64,000 nucleotides of DNA from CAYFTL01 sp964346145 (GCA_964346145.1 CAYFTL010000008.1:1-64000); one strand, 5' to 3'; positions 16,500 through 25,548 are shown, counted from the stretch's first letter. Notes: generated by a model not told the origin, from the sequence alone. Translations and numbers: made by a program.

Positions 16500-17480
16500 T
16501 TATTCGTTCGAATTTGCCCTCGGTTGGCCTGTGCGCAGCACAATCAGGTGCGCCTGGGGTGCGGTCCACAGCCGGAAAGGGATTTGGCCGCTGCCCAATC
16601 CGTTGCTGACCAGAAGTTTGGTGGTATCTTCCAAATACCAGCCGCTTAAAAACCGGTCGCCATATTCGGAGTTGACCAGCAAAGGTCGGCGGCCAAATAA
16701 ATTCAGCTGCCCTCCGTGGGTGTGGCCGGAAAACATGGCATCGATCCAAGGCCGCCCCTGTTCGGTCAGTTGGTTGTTGAGCGCGGGCAGCGCGTCGGGG
16801 TTGTGGCTCAACACGATCACACACTCGTCGCCGTTAAAATCGGCCTCAACCTTGCCCACGGCCTCCTTGTCGCTCATCCAATCCCGCAAGCCCACCACAT
16901 ATAGGACCGAGCCTTCCACGTTGTACTGCACCACCTGGTTGCGCAGCAGCGTAACGCCGCCTTGGCGGGCAAAATCTTCCAGTCCGGTGGCGTTTTGATC
17001 GGCTTCGCCGGCAACGGCAATCTTCATTCGGGCGGGGAATTCGGACAGTCCGGCAAAGAACGCCTGGTTCTGTTGCTGCTGTTTTTGGGCGGTGCTGCCT
17101 TCGTTTAGCAAACCGATCCGCTCTGCAAACCGAGACCAGATCCCCTGCTGGGCGTAGTCGCCGCCCAGCATCAATATGTCGGGCTGTAAGGAGGCCAGTT
17201 GGTTGAACAGTCGGTTGGTTTGCCGGGGCGTGGTCCAGCCGTCCATGTGCAAATCGCTGACAAACAAAATGCGGGTACCATCCAGCCCTTCAGGCAGGTC
17301 TGCTAGCGGCAGTTCGGTGTATTGCAGTCGAACGATGCGCGCTTCGCCCACCATCCAGCCTGCACAAAGGAACAGCAACAGAAAAAGGCAGATCAGACAG
17401 CGACGCACCCACCGCCGCTTGGGAGATGGAGTGCGCCGTGGTTTTCTTGCGGTTGTCTTTTTGCTGGTCTTTACAGCCAA
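16500..17480 (-). CDS. Membrane-anchored metallophosphoesterase (YkuE/YaeI-like), motif III altered
   Basis: A 326-residue calcineurin-like phosphoesterase with a Lys/Arg-rich N-terminus followed by one transmembrane anchor (RRCLICLFLLLFLCAGWMV). Metal motifs: SDLHMDG, GGDYAQQG, VLSHNPDA and SGHTHGGQL. The usual GNHD is replaced by GEAD, so the Asn and His of motif III are absent and activity is uncertain. The start is a TTG at 17480, 7 bases after TTGGAGGAATTGGC; a longer frame would begin inside a parS site and is less likely. It is downstream of nagA on the same strand. Confidence 0.8.
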   Translation of the reverse strand: MAVKTSKKTTARKPRRTPSPKRRWVRRCLICLFLLLFLCAGWMVGEARIVRLQYTELPLADLPEGLDGTRILFVSDLHMDGWTTPRQTNRLFNQLASLQPDILMLGGDYAQQGIWSRFAERIGLLNEGSTAQKQQQQNQAFFAGLSEFPARMKIAVAGEADQNATGLEDFARQGGVTLLRNQVVQYNVEGSVLYVVGLRDWMSDKEAVGKVEADFNGDECVIVLSHNPDALPALNNQLTEQGRPWIDAMFSGHTHGGQLNLFGRRPLLVNSEYGDRFLSGWYLEDTTKLLVSNGLGSGQIPFRLWTAPQAHLIVLRTGQPRANSNE

Positions 17481-17502
17481 GCCAATTCCTCCAAGGAATA
17501 AT

Positions 17503-17518
17503 TGTTTCACGTGAAACA
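17503..17518. promoter_or_regulatory. parS: parS site 1 (ParB-binding)
   Basis: TGTTTCACGTGAAACA, identical over all 16 bases to the parS consensus recognised by ParB/Spo0J. The palindrome extends to 22 bp (AATT on each side). ParB loads here, spreads and recruits SMC and ParA to organise and segregate the origin region. Confidence 0.93.
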
Positions 17519-17539
17519 ATTAAATGTCGTGTGCCATAA

Positions 17540-17555
17540 TGTTTCACGTGAAACA
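17540..17555. promoter_or_regulatory. parS: parS site 2 (ParB-binding)
   Basis: A second exact TGTTTCACGTGAAACA, 37 bp (start to start) from the first and touching the nagA stop codon. The palindrome extends to 24 bp (ATAA…TTAT). Paired intergenic copies make chance occurrence very unlikely. Confidence 0.93.
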
Positions 17556-18704
17556 TTATTGGGCGCTGTACACCTCGCGGCCATCCACGAAGGTGCTGAC
17601 CACTTGCCACTGGTCGTTTAGCAACACCATATCGGCTGGGTAGCCAGGAGCGATGTGGCCCAGCTTATCGTCCAGGCCAATGGATTTTGCGGAGGTGGTG
17701 GACGCCATGGTCAAAGCTGCTTGGGGAGCGATGCCCAGTGTCAAAATCAGATTGCGCACGGCGGCGTCCATGGTTAGGGTGGAGCCGGCCAGATTATCGC
17801 CGTCCACCAACCGGGCAGCGCCACCCTTGACGTACACGGGCAACCCGCCTAGCTCATACTGGCCATCGGGCATTTGGGTGGCCATCATGGCATCGGTAAT
17901 GAGCACCACCAAGTCGGCGCCCTTGGCCGCGATGACCACTTTCACCGCGGTGGGGTGCAGGTGGATCAAGTCGGCGATCAGCTGTACAAACAGGCGGTCG
18001 TCCGAAAGCGCTGTGCCCACTACGCCCGGTTCGCGGTGGTGCAACGGCGACATGGCGTTAAAAATGTGAGTCACCTGGGTGGCGCCCCAATCGACAGCCT
18101 TGGAAGCCAGAGCACAATCGGCTTCGGTGTGGCCTATAGACAACATAACTTTGCCCTTCAGCGCTTCCATTAGTTCCTGTGCACCAGGCAGCTCAGGCGC
18201 CAGGGTCAAAACCCGAACCACATCTTCGCATCCTTCGGTCATGCGCTTATAGTCTTCCAAACTGGGCGCCAGAAGGGTGTCGCCGCGTTGGGCACCTTTT
18301 TTGTTGATGTTCAAAAAGGGCGCTTCCATGTGACAACCCAGAACCTTAGAGCCATTATGTTGGCGGGCCATCGCCTTCTTGGTGCCCATCACACAAAAAT
18401 GGGTTTCTTCGATCGTCGCGCTGACCGTAGTGGGCAGAAAGCCGGTGACGCCGTGGCGGGTCATGCCAGAAGCCATCTCCAAAATGGCTTCTTCGCCCTC
18501 CATAGAGTCGCGGCCGGCATAGCCGTGGATGTGAATGTCGATAAAGCCGGGTGCCAAAACCTTGCCTTGGGCATCCCACTGCTTTTCGCCGGCTTTGGGG
18601 GTAAGATCCGTGCCGATTTCTTGAATAATACCATCCTCAAAGCGAACGTTTGTTCGCTCAATCATTTGTTCGCCGGTAAACACCGTTGCATTCTGTATAA
18701 TCAT
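17556..18704 (-). CDS. nagA: N-acetylglucosamine-6-phosphate deacetylase
   Basis: A 382-residue amidohydrolase that removes acetate from GlcNAc-6-P, the first committed step of amino-sugar use and cell-wall recycling; the product goes to NagB, encoded at 25770. Signature blocks: FIDIHIHGYAG, HMEAPFLNINKKGAQ with the metal Glu, SIGHTEAD, THIFNAMSPLHHREPG and LITDAMMA with the catalytic Asp. The start MIIQNATVFTG was chosen because AAGGAGGAATTGTC directly precedes it. A parS site abuts its stop codon. Confidence 0.95.
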   Translation of the reverse strand: MIIQNATVFTGEQMIERTNVRFEDGIIQEIGTDLTPKAGEKQWDAQGKVLAPGFIDIHIHGYAGRDSMEGEEAILEMASGMTRHGVTGFLPTTVSATIEETHFCVMGTKKAMARQHNGSKVLGCHMEAPFLNINKKGAQRGDTLLAPSLEDYKRMTEGCEDVVRVLTLAPELPGAQELMEALKGKVMLSIGHTEADCALASKAVDWGATQVTHIFNAMSPLHHREPGVVGTALSDDRLFVQLIADLIHLHPTAVKVVIAAKGADLVVLITDAMMATQMPDGQYELGGLPVYVKGGAARLVDGDNLAGSTLTMDAAVRNLILTLGIAPQAALTMASTTSAKSIGLDDKLGHIAPGYPADMVLLNDQWQVVSTFVDGREVYSAQ

Positions 18705-18861
18705 GACAATTCCTCCTTGTCTACAAAACAAATTTCCTATTCTCATTATAGTAGCATTGATGGCCGCGTTCAAGGGATTGCGGTTCTTTTTCTCAAACGA
18801 GGCGGACCGGGTTCGAGGGTTTTACGCTCTCATGGATTGTTGCCAATGGAATTTTTTACAA

Positions 18862-18901
18862 AAAAGAGGGCGGTCATCTTTGTGATAGCCACTCTCTTTA
18901 A
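18862..18901 (-). terminator. Terminator downstream of the slipin remnant
   Basis: On the minus strand AAAGAGAG…GGC pairs with GCC-CTCTTT, followed by TTTTTTG. It lies just after the slipin remnant. The rest of 18705-18950 shows nothing else recognisable. Confidence 0.65.
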
Positions 18902-18952
18902 GCTCAATGATTTTAATTTTAAGGAGTTGCGCAACTGGTATTTTTTTGAACC

Positions 18953-19440
18953 CTAATTAGGTGTACGGCTGGACAGCAATTCCCGCAACGATTGCAAAAT
19001 GCCGTTGTCGCCTTCCACCGAAATGTTGCCCGCCTTGTCGCAAATGCGTTCCAGATACTCGAGCTCCTTGAGCTTGAACAAGGTGGTGTTCTCGTCCATC
19101 AGTTTGGCGGTGTCCAGCAGGCTTTTGGTTGCCGCAATTTCTTCCCTGCGGGCGATTACGTTGGCCTGGACCGACTTTTCGGCTATCAGCACCTATTCAT
19201 GATATCGCGAATTTCGCCTGGCAAGATGATGTTCTTAAGGCCGGCACTTAAGAAGGCTACACACAGCTCATCCTGATGCTCCTTCAGCTTTTCCAGTACA
19301 AAATTCCCGATGTTATCCTTCTGGCGTAACCAATGAAAATAGGAAAACGGTGCACAAAACGGTATCCTCCAAAAGCGCAAAGCTCTGGTGTTTGCGGCGG
19401 CAGACAAAAACTTGTCGCCTCCGCCGAATATTTCGGGCAA
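18953..19440 (-). pseudogene. Slipin / SPFH-domain protein, broken
   Basis: Slipins are membrane-associated SPFH (stomatin-like) proteins. The C-terminal half is recognisable: VLEKLKEHQDELCVAFLSAG then LKNIILPGEIRDIMN. After a one-base shift near 19190 it continues VLIAEKSVQANVIARREEIA and ATKSLLDTAKLMDENTTLFKL. The N-terminal membrane segment and most of the SPFH core are missing; upstream sequence on this strand (to about 19470) only faintly resembles the family opening. Both the frameshift and the large loss indicate a pseudogene. Confidence 0.7.
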
Positions 19441-20069
19441 TCACATTTTTTACCTGATTAAACAGGGTGCAACGAATTGCAGGGGGATTTGCTCCCCCAA
19501 GGACGTGTCCTCATCAGCTTTTGATTGCTTCACCGCTAAGCTATCTCCCCAATAAGAAGAGAAGAAATTGAACCTTCGAATACATCAAAAGAACGAAGTG
19601 CATTGCGCATGCAACTTGTTCGGGCGCACATCCGGCATACCGGGAAGCAGGGCTATCGGCACCGCGCGGCGATAAAACGCCGCTGCATAGGACTACAGCG
19701 CCATATTACAAAGGCTTAAGAGCCTCTATAAACAACTTTTTAATAAGGCTTTGCCGAAAACTATTTCCGGCTTATCCGGGGGTTCAAAGCGCTTGCATGT
19801 ATGTGCGCAGCTTTCTGAAAAATAGATGCTTTGACGCCGGCCGTTACAAATATTAGTTACCTTCAATTATACAATAATTTATTATTGACTGATAACTATA
19901 TTTTAACAGAAAGGCTGTCGCGTTATCGTATTCGATATTGGTGCCGATGTTTCTATGCGGTTTGCTGTTTTTTGGCGGTGTTAAGGGATAAATTTCTATG
20001 GCGCTGCAAGAAAAGGATAAGCTTTGTGAAAAGCACTTTTCCTTAGAGGGTTCCCCGATTATTACGCCC
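19441..20069. other. Gene-poor interval with possible remnants
   Basis: About 630 bp without a recognisable gene. On the minus strand 19472-19552 contains a cloverleaf-like series of hairpins that may be a tRNA fossil. Around 19915-20050 on the plus strand, two short hydrophobic frames next to a strong terminator suggest the eroded end of a gene. No family could be identified. Confidence 0.5.
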
Positions 20070-20108
20070 AAAGGGCCTGCAAACTTTTGTTTGCAGGCCC
20101 TTTGCTTT
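20070..20108 (+). terminator. Rho-independent terminator
   Basis: AAAGGGCCTGCAAAC / GTTTGCAGGCCCTTT is a perfect 15-bp stem with a TTTT loop and GCTTTTA tail on the plus strand. It could act on any rightward transcript and also blocks the end of the surface-protein gene from the other side. Confidence 0.8.
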
Positions 20109-20139
20109 TAGTTTATTGGTGTGCCGTAAGCAGATTTAA

Positions 20140-22184
20140 TTATACGTTTTTCCGTTTTTTCAATACGATAATCAGTATAACAACGATTACCGCGGCAGCT
20201 GCCAACAGCCCTACATACAACCAGATGTTGGTGTTGTCACCGGTCTGGGCCACTTCACTATCGGTATCGGGTTCTTCCGTAGGCTTGGCGGTTGGTTTTT
20301 CGGTAGGCTCCTCAGTGGGCTCCTCGGTAGGTTCTTCGCTGGGAGCTGCCGTAGGTTCTTCCGTGGGTTGTGCCGTAGGCTCTGCGGTCGGTGTTGCGGT
20401 GGGCTCTTTGGTAGGTGTTACCGTGGGTTCCGTAGTGGGTGCTGTTGTGGGGGTGGGGGTAGGTTCTTCAATCTTTTCCCATTGGGCTACGTAAGTAACA
20501 TCTTGGGTTACAGTGTCGGCTACATCCGGCTGCCAACCTTTAAAGATATAGCCTTCCCGGGTGGGATCCTCGCCAAAGGCGGGGGTTGCTTCTCCTTCGA
20601 TCACCGTGTGCACCTGATTAGCAAACACTTCTTCATCATCAACGCCATCGGTGTAGGTGACGGTGTATTTGGTAATGGGAGTCAGCCTGTAAGTTAGGAA
20701 ACCACCGAAAGTGTTGTTGACTTTTTCCGCGGTTTGTTTCCAGGAAAAGTAAAACCATTGTTCGCCCGAATCCAAGGCTTGCGGAGTAAGTTTGGTCATG
20801 TCCACGACCAACTCATCCGTAGCGGCGTCGTAATAATAGGCATCACTGCCGCCAAAGGAATCGGCCAAGGTGGGCTCTACCGCTTCGGCAATGTTGACAT
20901 AGCCCTTAAGTGGGTTGGGGATCCGGTAGGCGGTATCGTCCATATCCACTTCGCCAAGGTTGTAGTCGCGTTGTTGACCGCTTACCCTGGCGTACTTAAT
21001 TTTGCTGGTATCGATATTGCTGGCATCAACAATGTGGTTGTTGTACAGTTCAAGGGCCAAGTTCACGGCAGTCTGTTGATCCAGCGCAGAGATATCGTAA
21101 ATATCATTGTTGCCCAAATACAAAGCGCTTGTAAACTGCATGCCTTTTAGGGGCTAATGTCCCGGATTTTATTGTCATCCAAGTACAGATTTTGGAGTCC
21201 GGACCTTCCTTGCAGGGGTGACAAATCCGAAATGTTGTTGTCGCTGGCATAGAAAACGTTCAAGTTGGGCATGTTCGCAGCAAAAGCGATGCTGGAAATT
21301 CCCGTGTTCATCACGTTCAAAAAAGTTAGCTTGGTGAGGGAGGAGAAAAATGCGGTGTCGGAATCAGAAAGCGGTACATTTTCCAAATTCAAGTTTGTTA
21401 AAGTTGCCGCAGAATTCGTCAAAAAAGCAAGACCCTGAGGCGTGCTAGAGACGTTAGATAACCTGAAGTTCTTTATCTTGTTCAAGTTTTGCAGCGGTCC
21501 CAGATCGGTAATATTGTGTTTATCAAACTGTATGCTGGTCAGGTTGGTGGCGTGCTGTAAGCCCGCTACGCTTGTTACGGAGGTTCCTCCAAATATCTCG
21601 ACATAACTGAGTTTTAGGATATTTTCGGTGGTTATGGGCTGGCTAGCGCTCAGCCCGAGTTTTCCACGCACGTAAGCCAACAAAGTTGGATCGGTAAAAT
21701 CGGCGGTGATGTCGGTGACCTCGTCGGCAAAGAGTTCCATCTCCGGCTCTTCGTCGGCCAGCAGTTCTTCTTCACTTTCGATAGGCTCGGCGGTTTCTTC
21801 TGGAGTCTCGTCGGTTGGGGCGGGCGCCTCGGTGGGCGTCTCGGTGGCTTCTTCAGCAGGAGCTTCAGTGGGCTCTTCGGTGGCCTCGGCAGTTTCTACC
21901 GGTTCCTCGGTTTGGGCCGGTTCTTGGCTTTCTTCAGCTTCAGCGGTTTCTGCTGGCTCTTCGGTCACCGGCTCCTGGGTTTCTTCAACGTCGGCGGTTT
22001 CTGCCGGCTCGTCGGTAGGCTCGGCCGTGGGCTCCTGTGTGGCTTCTGTCGGATTTTCAGCTGTGATTTCGCTCTGGCCTTCAATGGGTTCTGCATATAC
22101 AAAACCTGCTCCGAACACAGAAGTGAAAACCAGCAGCGCGCTTAATAACACGGAAACCAAATGTTTTTTGTTGTGATTTTTCAC
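20140..22184 (-). CDS. LRR surface protein with C-terminal wall/membrane anchor (one frameshift)
   Basis: A secreted adhesin-like protein of about 680 residues once one base is restored. In order: signal peptide (HLVSVLLSALLVFTSVFGAG), a Glu/Thr/Pro-rich stretch, and internalin-like leucine-rich repeats (NITDLGPLQNL, NISDLSPLQG). Then come a Listeria-Bacteroides (InlB B) repeat ending GYIFKGWQP, a PTEEP-repeat spacer, and QTGDN followed by a transmembrane helix and KKRKN. QTGD resembles the LPxTG variants used by Clostridia. The GTG start follows AAAGGA; an upstream ATG lacks a site. The frame breaks at 21147 in a CCCC run (IRDISP | LKGMQF). Confidence 0.8.
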
Positions 22185-22291
22185 TGTGATCGTTCCTTTC
22201 ATTACCCAATAATTTGTTTTGTTTAATCTTTAAGCTGTGCTCAAAGACTCGGCTTTACATAAGACAAATATGTAAAAATCATATACATAAT

Positions 22292-22320
22292 ACTATACCA
22301 GTAGAGTTTGGTTTTGACAA
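22292..22320 (-). promoter_or_regulatory. Promoter of the LRR surface-protein gene
   Basis: On the minus strand TTGTCA, 17 bp, TATAGT. This gives a 5' leader of about 100 bases before the GTG start. The remaining interval to 22749 holds one promoter and one inverted repeat on the plus strand (listed separately). Confidence 0.65.
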
Positions 22321-22563
22321 TAAAAATGATGGCGTGAAGCAAATGTTTACCATCGTTTTACTTTAAAGACGAATAAAAGTGATAATGCTATATGCTACTG
22401 GTTTAACGGAAACGATTGATGCCGAGCTTTTTAGTAAAGTGTATTGATCTTCATCCGGGACACAAATGGCATACAGATGCCTGGCGATTTTCTTTGAATG
22501 GGTGTATTTTGTAAAGGAAAGATTGCCAAACGCAGCATTTTTCGGATCAATGCAAAAAACTAG

Positions 22564-22591
22564 CTGATATTTCTCTCTTTTATGTTATAAT
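22564..22591 (+). promoter_or_regulatory. Promoter of the DUF5711-like/cvpA pair
   Basis: CTGATA, 16 bp, TATAAT. The -10 is perfect, the -35 weak. A perfect inverted repeat begins 12 bp after the -10 and may be an operator or leader hairpin. Confidence 0.6.
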
Positions 22592-22602
22592 GGGATTGCT
22601 AT

Positions 22603-22647
22603 AACGATTTCACGGTATTTTGTATATCCTATATTTGTGAAATCGTT
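22603..22647 (+). repeat. Inverted repeat just downstream of a promoter
   Basis: AACGATTTCAC and GTGAAATCGTT, perfect 11-bp arms with a 23-bp spacer, in the 5' leader region of the gene at 22750. It could bind a dimeric regulator or form an mRNA hairpin. There is no U-tract. Confidence 0.6.
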
Positions 22648-22749
22648 TTGGCGGTTGTGCTGTTGCAAAACAGAACGATGGAACAAAAAAGGCTTTTTTC
22701 GCTGGAGAGCGAACAATTTATATAGCGTTTAATAAATCAGGAGGATTCC

Positions 22750-23835
22750 ATGGAGAAATCATCTCGAAAACCGCTTTCATGGATCGTCGTCCTGCTGCTG
22801 GTGGCTGTGTTTGTAGCGGCCTCTTATGGCTTGGCACAGCTGCTTAAAAGAAATGAGACTACACGCCTCACCCAGGCCATCAAACTGCCTGCGTTGCCGA
22901 CCCAATATATTTGGCCATACAAAGACGGACTTATTTATTACGACGGAACCGTGCTGCACGCCCTCAACGGAGCCGGGGAACAAATCTGGCCGTATTCGGC
23001 AGGCGCCGATAGCCAATTCTTTACGGATTCGGGCATCGTTGCTGCGTGGTCGGGAACTTCGCTGGCTTTTTTGGACGGGAGCGGCGCGCCCATATATTCG
23101 GACGCGTTGGAAGACAAAGTATTGTCTGCAAGAGCGGGAAAACATTTCTTGGTAGCACAGGTTGGCGAGCAGTTGAACAGTACGCTGGTGGTCATTGAGC
23201 GATCTTCGGGCAAGCAGATCGACCGCATATCCCTGGAAAACAAAACCTTGTTGGATTACGGATTTTTCAGCGAAGATAGGATGCTGTGGGTGATGCTGTT
23301 GGACACCGAAGGGACTATGCCGGTAAGCTCGGTCACAACATACCGGCCGGGCAAGACCCAACACCGCGCCGCTCAAGAGTCCGATCAGATTTTGTACCAC
23401 GCAATGTTTGACGAAACCGATATGATCACCATCGGTACGTCCTATATAAAGCATTACGATTACACTGGAGCCGAGATAGAAGCCCAGCAGCGCCTGGTTT
23501 ACGGGTGGTACATGGTCGATGAGGAAAACGGAAAGATGGCCTTTGTGCCCACCCAGCAAGCCGATGGCGGGCTGCGTGCAAAGGAAATTCGCATCCTTTC
23601 GGACTCGAGTGATCGAGCCGTACATATGCCCTTTGAGTGCAAAGCGGTCTTTGTGTCCAAGGGCAAGATTTATGGATTTTCGGACAAGTATGTGATGGAA
23701 GTCACCGAAAATTCCAAGTCGATGCGAACCAAGGAGTTGCCCATCCAGGCAGATCAGGTGCTGGGCATCACCGACAGCCAATCGGCTATTGTGATTTCCG
23801 GGGAAGGCGTGTATCTGGTCCCGTTGAATGCGTAA
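22750..23835 (+). CDS. DUF5711-like membrane-anchored beta-propeller protein
   Basis: A 361-residue protein with a short basic N-terminus, one transmembrane anchor (SWIVVLLLVAVFVAASYGLA) and a large outer domain built from repeating beta-strand units. LIYYDGTVLHALNGAGEQIW and GTSLAFLDGSGAPIYSD resemble PQQ-like propeller blades. It looks like the DUF5711 group found in Clostridia, of unknown function. The ATG follows AGGAGG. The cvpA-like gene starts 42 bp later, so the two probably form an operon; both encode envelope proteins. Confidence 0.7.
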   Translation: MEKSSRKPLSWIVVLLLVAVFVAASYGLAQLLKRNETTRLTQAIKLPALPTQYIWPYKDGLIYYDGTVLHALNGAGEQIWPYSAGADSQFFTDSGIVAAWSGTSLAFLDGSGAPIYSDALEDKVLSARAGKHFLVAQVGEQLNSTLVVIERSSGKQIDRISLENKTLLDYGFFSEDRMLWVMLLDTEGTMPVSSVTTYRPGKTQHRAAQESDQILYHAMFDETDMITIGTSYIKHYDYTGAEIEAQQRLVYGWYMVDEENGKMAFVPTQQADGGLRAKEIRILSDSSDRAVHMPFECKAVFVSKGKIYGFSDKYVMEVTENSKSMRTKELPIQADQVLGITDSQSAIVISGEGVYLVPLNA

Positions 23836-23877
23836 CGCGCCATAATCATAAACCACTGAGTTTTAGGAGGAATCCGC

Positions 23878-24609
23878 ATGAACATCATTGACTTAATCTT
23901 CATCGCCATACTGGGGTTGAGCCTGGTCGCGGGGATGCGCAGGGGCTTTTTGGCCTCGGTATTGCTTACGCTGGGCTTCTTTGGCGCCTGGGTGGCAGCC
24001 AATGCGCTGTATCCCCAGCTGGTGGCCATCATCGAAAGCAATACAAATTTGACCGGCAGCATATTGTATTACATTGATACATCGTCGCTGTTTTCAACGG
24101 CGGGGTTGGCCAACATGAACATTGCCGATGCGCTGGCCAACGAGCATGCCCAACTGGAACAGGCCATCGTCGAGCTGGGCAACGCCCACGTTCCCTCCCT
24201 CATCTTGGAAAGTTTTAAAGCCAATGTTCAGGGCAATGCCTTTGCAAACGTGCCCAACATGACCACCTTGTCCCAATATTTAAACCAGACTTTGCTGGAC
24301 TCGGTGGTCAATGTGCTGTCGTTTGTCGCTATTTTTGCGGTGGGCTACATGGTGGTCTCCTTCCTAGTCAATCTGCTGGATCACGTGATTCAATTCCCGT
24401 TGCTCCGCCACTTTGACTGGTTGCTCGGCGGTGTTTTCGGCTTGGTGCGCGGCGGCGTTATCATTGCGGTGCTCTGCTCCATATTGCCTACGGCCCTTTC
24501 GGCCATATCCTTGGATGTGATACAGGAAATGGTCAACACCTCCAAGTTTGTGTCCATGTTTAAAGATGTGGGTTTCCTAAACAGCTTGATAGGCAACACT
24601 CGCTTGTAA
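23878..24609 (+). CDS. CvpA family membrane protein
   Basis: A 243-residue protein with four membrane segments. The opening is characteristic (NIIDLIFIAILGLSLVAGMR then RGFLASVL), as is the C-terminal block DWLLGGVFGLVRGGVIIAVL. CvpA proteins have been linked to colicin V production, biofilm and envelope stress; the molecular role is unclear. The ATG follows TTTAGGAGGAATCCGC. A strong terminator follows at once, closing the two-gene unit. Confidence 0.88.
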   Translation: MNIIDLIFIAILGLSLVAGMRRGFLASVLLTLGFFGAWVAANALYPQLVAIIESNTNLTGSILYYIDTSSLFSTAGLANMNIADALANEHAQLEQAIVELGNAHVPSLILESFKANVQGNAFANVPNMTTLSQYLNQTLLDSVVNVLSFVAIFAVGYMVVSFLVNLLDHVIQFPLLRHFDWLLGGVFGLVRGGVIIAVLCSILPTALSAISLDVIQEMVNTSKFVSMFKDVGFLNSLIGNTRL

Positions 24610-24610
24610 A

Positions 24611-24655
24611 ACCAATAAAAAACGCCGCTTACGTAAGCGGCGTTTTTTATTGGTT
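24611..24655. terminator. Bidirectional terminator
   Basis: A near-perfect long palindrome: AAAAAACGCCGCTTAC / GTAAGCGGCGTTTTTT flanked by CCAATA/TATTGG. It separates the convergent cvpA and degV genes. Confidence 0.92.
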
Positions 24656-24663
24656 TGAAGTTG

Positions 24664-25548
24664 TTATCCCCTGGGTTTGTCGCCAAAGAAGAACAGTGCT
24701 ACCGTGCCCGGGCCCGAATGGCTGCCGATGACCGGGCCGACGGTGTTGGTGATCATTACATCCACACCAAAGCGCTTTTTGATCATTTGAACCACCAGCG
24801 CACAATCCTCGGCGCAATCTCCGTGGGAGATGAACACCGGGGTTTGGGTGGGATCCGAACAGTTTTGCTCCATTTTGTCCACCAGGGTGCGCAGCGCTTT
24901 CTTACGGCCTTGCACTTTTTCCTTGGGAATCAGGTGGCCTTCATCGTCCACGTTGAGCACAGGTTTGATGGACAACATGGTGCCCAAGAAAGCTGCAGTC
25001 GCTGAAACCCGGCCGCCGCGTTTTAAGAAGTTTAGATCGTCCACGGTAAACCAGTGGTGTAATTGGAACTTGTTATCTTCCAGCCAGCGCTCAACCTCGG
25101 GGCCTTCCATGCCCTGCCCTACCAGCTCTACTGCCTTGTGCACCAGCAAGCCCTGCCCCAGGGAGGCGCAGAGCGAATCGACCAAGCCAATGTAGCGATC
25201 GGGAAACTCTTTGCGCAGCTGTTGAACAGCGATATAAGCGCCGCTATAAGAGCCACTCAAGCCCGAGGAAAAGCAAATATACAAAACATCGCGGCCTGCC
25301 TCTAATTCGGGGCGAAGCGCCTGCAGGACCGCGTCCTGGTTGACCTGGGCGGTAATGCTCATCTCGCCTGAGCGCAACATTTCATAAAATGCATGGGGCT
25401 CCAGGTAATCGGGGTCTTTGGGATCCCGGGTGGCGGTGTAGTCCTTGCCTTTCAGGTGAAAACTGAAGGGCAAGATTTGTATGTTATTTTGCTGAGTATA
25501 GGCCAGCGGCAAATCGCAACAGCTATCGGTGAACAAGGAAATACTCAT
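24664..25548 (-). CDS. DegV family fatty-acid-binding protein
   Basis: A 294-residue protein of the DegV/FakB family. Members bind a fatty acid and present it to the kinase FakA for phosphorylation and use in phospholipids. Typical blocks: SLFTDSCCDLP at the start, CFSSGLSGSYSGA, GQGLLVHKAVEL, DDLNFLKRGGRVS and GPVIGSHSGPGT near the end, contacting the carboxylate. The start at MSISLFTDS was preferred; an ATG two codons earlier is also close to the GGAGG. No fakA is in the window. Confidence 0.9.
   Translation of the reverse strand: MSISLFTDSCCDLPLAYTQQNNIQILPFSFHLKGKDYTATRDPKDPDYLEPHAFYEMLRSGEMSITAQVNQDAVLQALRPELEAGRDVLYICFSSGLSGSYSGAYIAVQQLRKEFPDRYIGLVDSLCASLGQGLLVHKAVELVGQGMEGPEVERWLEDNKFQLHHWFTVDDLNFLKRGGRVSATAAFLGTMLSIKPVLNVDDEGHLIPKEKVQGRKKALRTLVDKMEQNCSDPTQTPVFISHGDCAEDCALVVQMIKKRFGVDVMITNTVGPVIGSHSGPGTVALFFFGDKPRG

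Noticed and set aside
17481..17519. A 13-residue longer N-terminus of the phosphoesterase (FHVKQLFLGGIG)
   Set aside because: It would translate the parS palindrome and a Shine-Dalgarno sequence; the TTG just after GGAGG is the better start.
19831..20071. Short frames of about 72 residues on both strands
   Set aside because: AT-rich, without ribosome-binding sites or family motifs; at best remains of a lost gene.
20087..22176. Gly/Ser/Val-rich frames (for example 20087-20494 and 21706-22176) and periodic repeats that could be mistaken for a CRISPR-like array
   Set aside because: They are the antisense of Pro/Thr/Glu-rich codon repeats in the surface protein. The repeat unit is 6-12 bp and encodes protein; there are no spacers.
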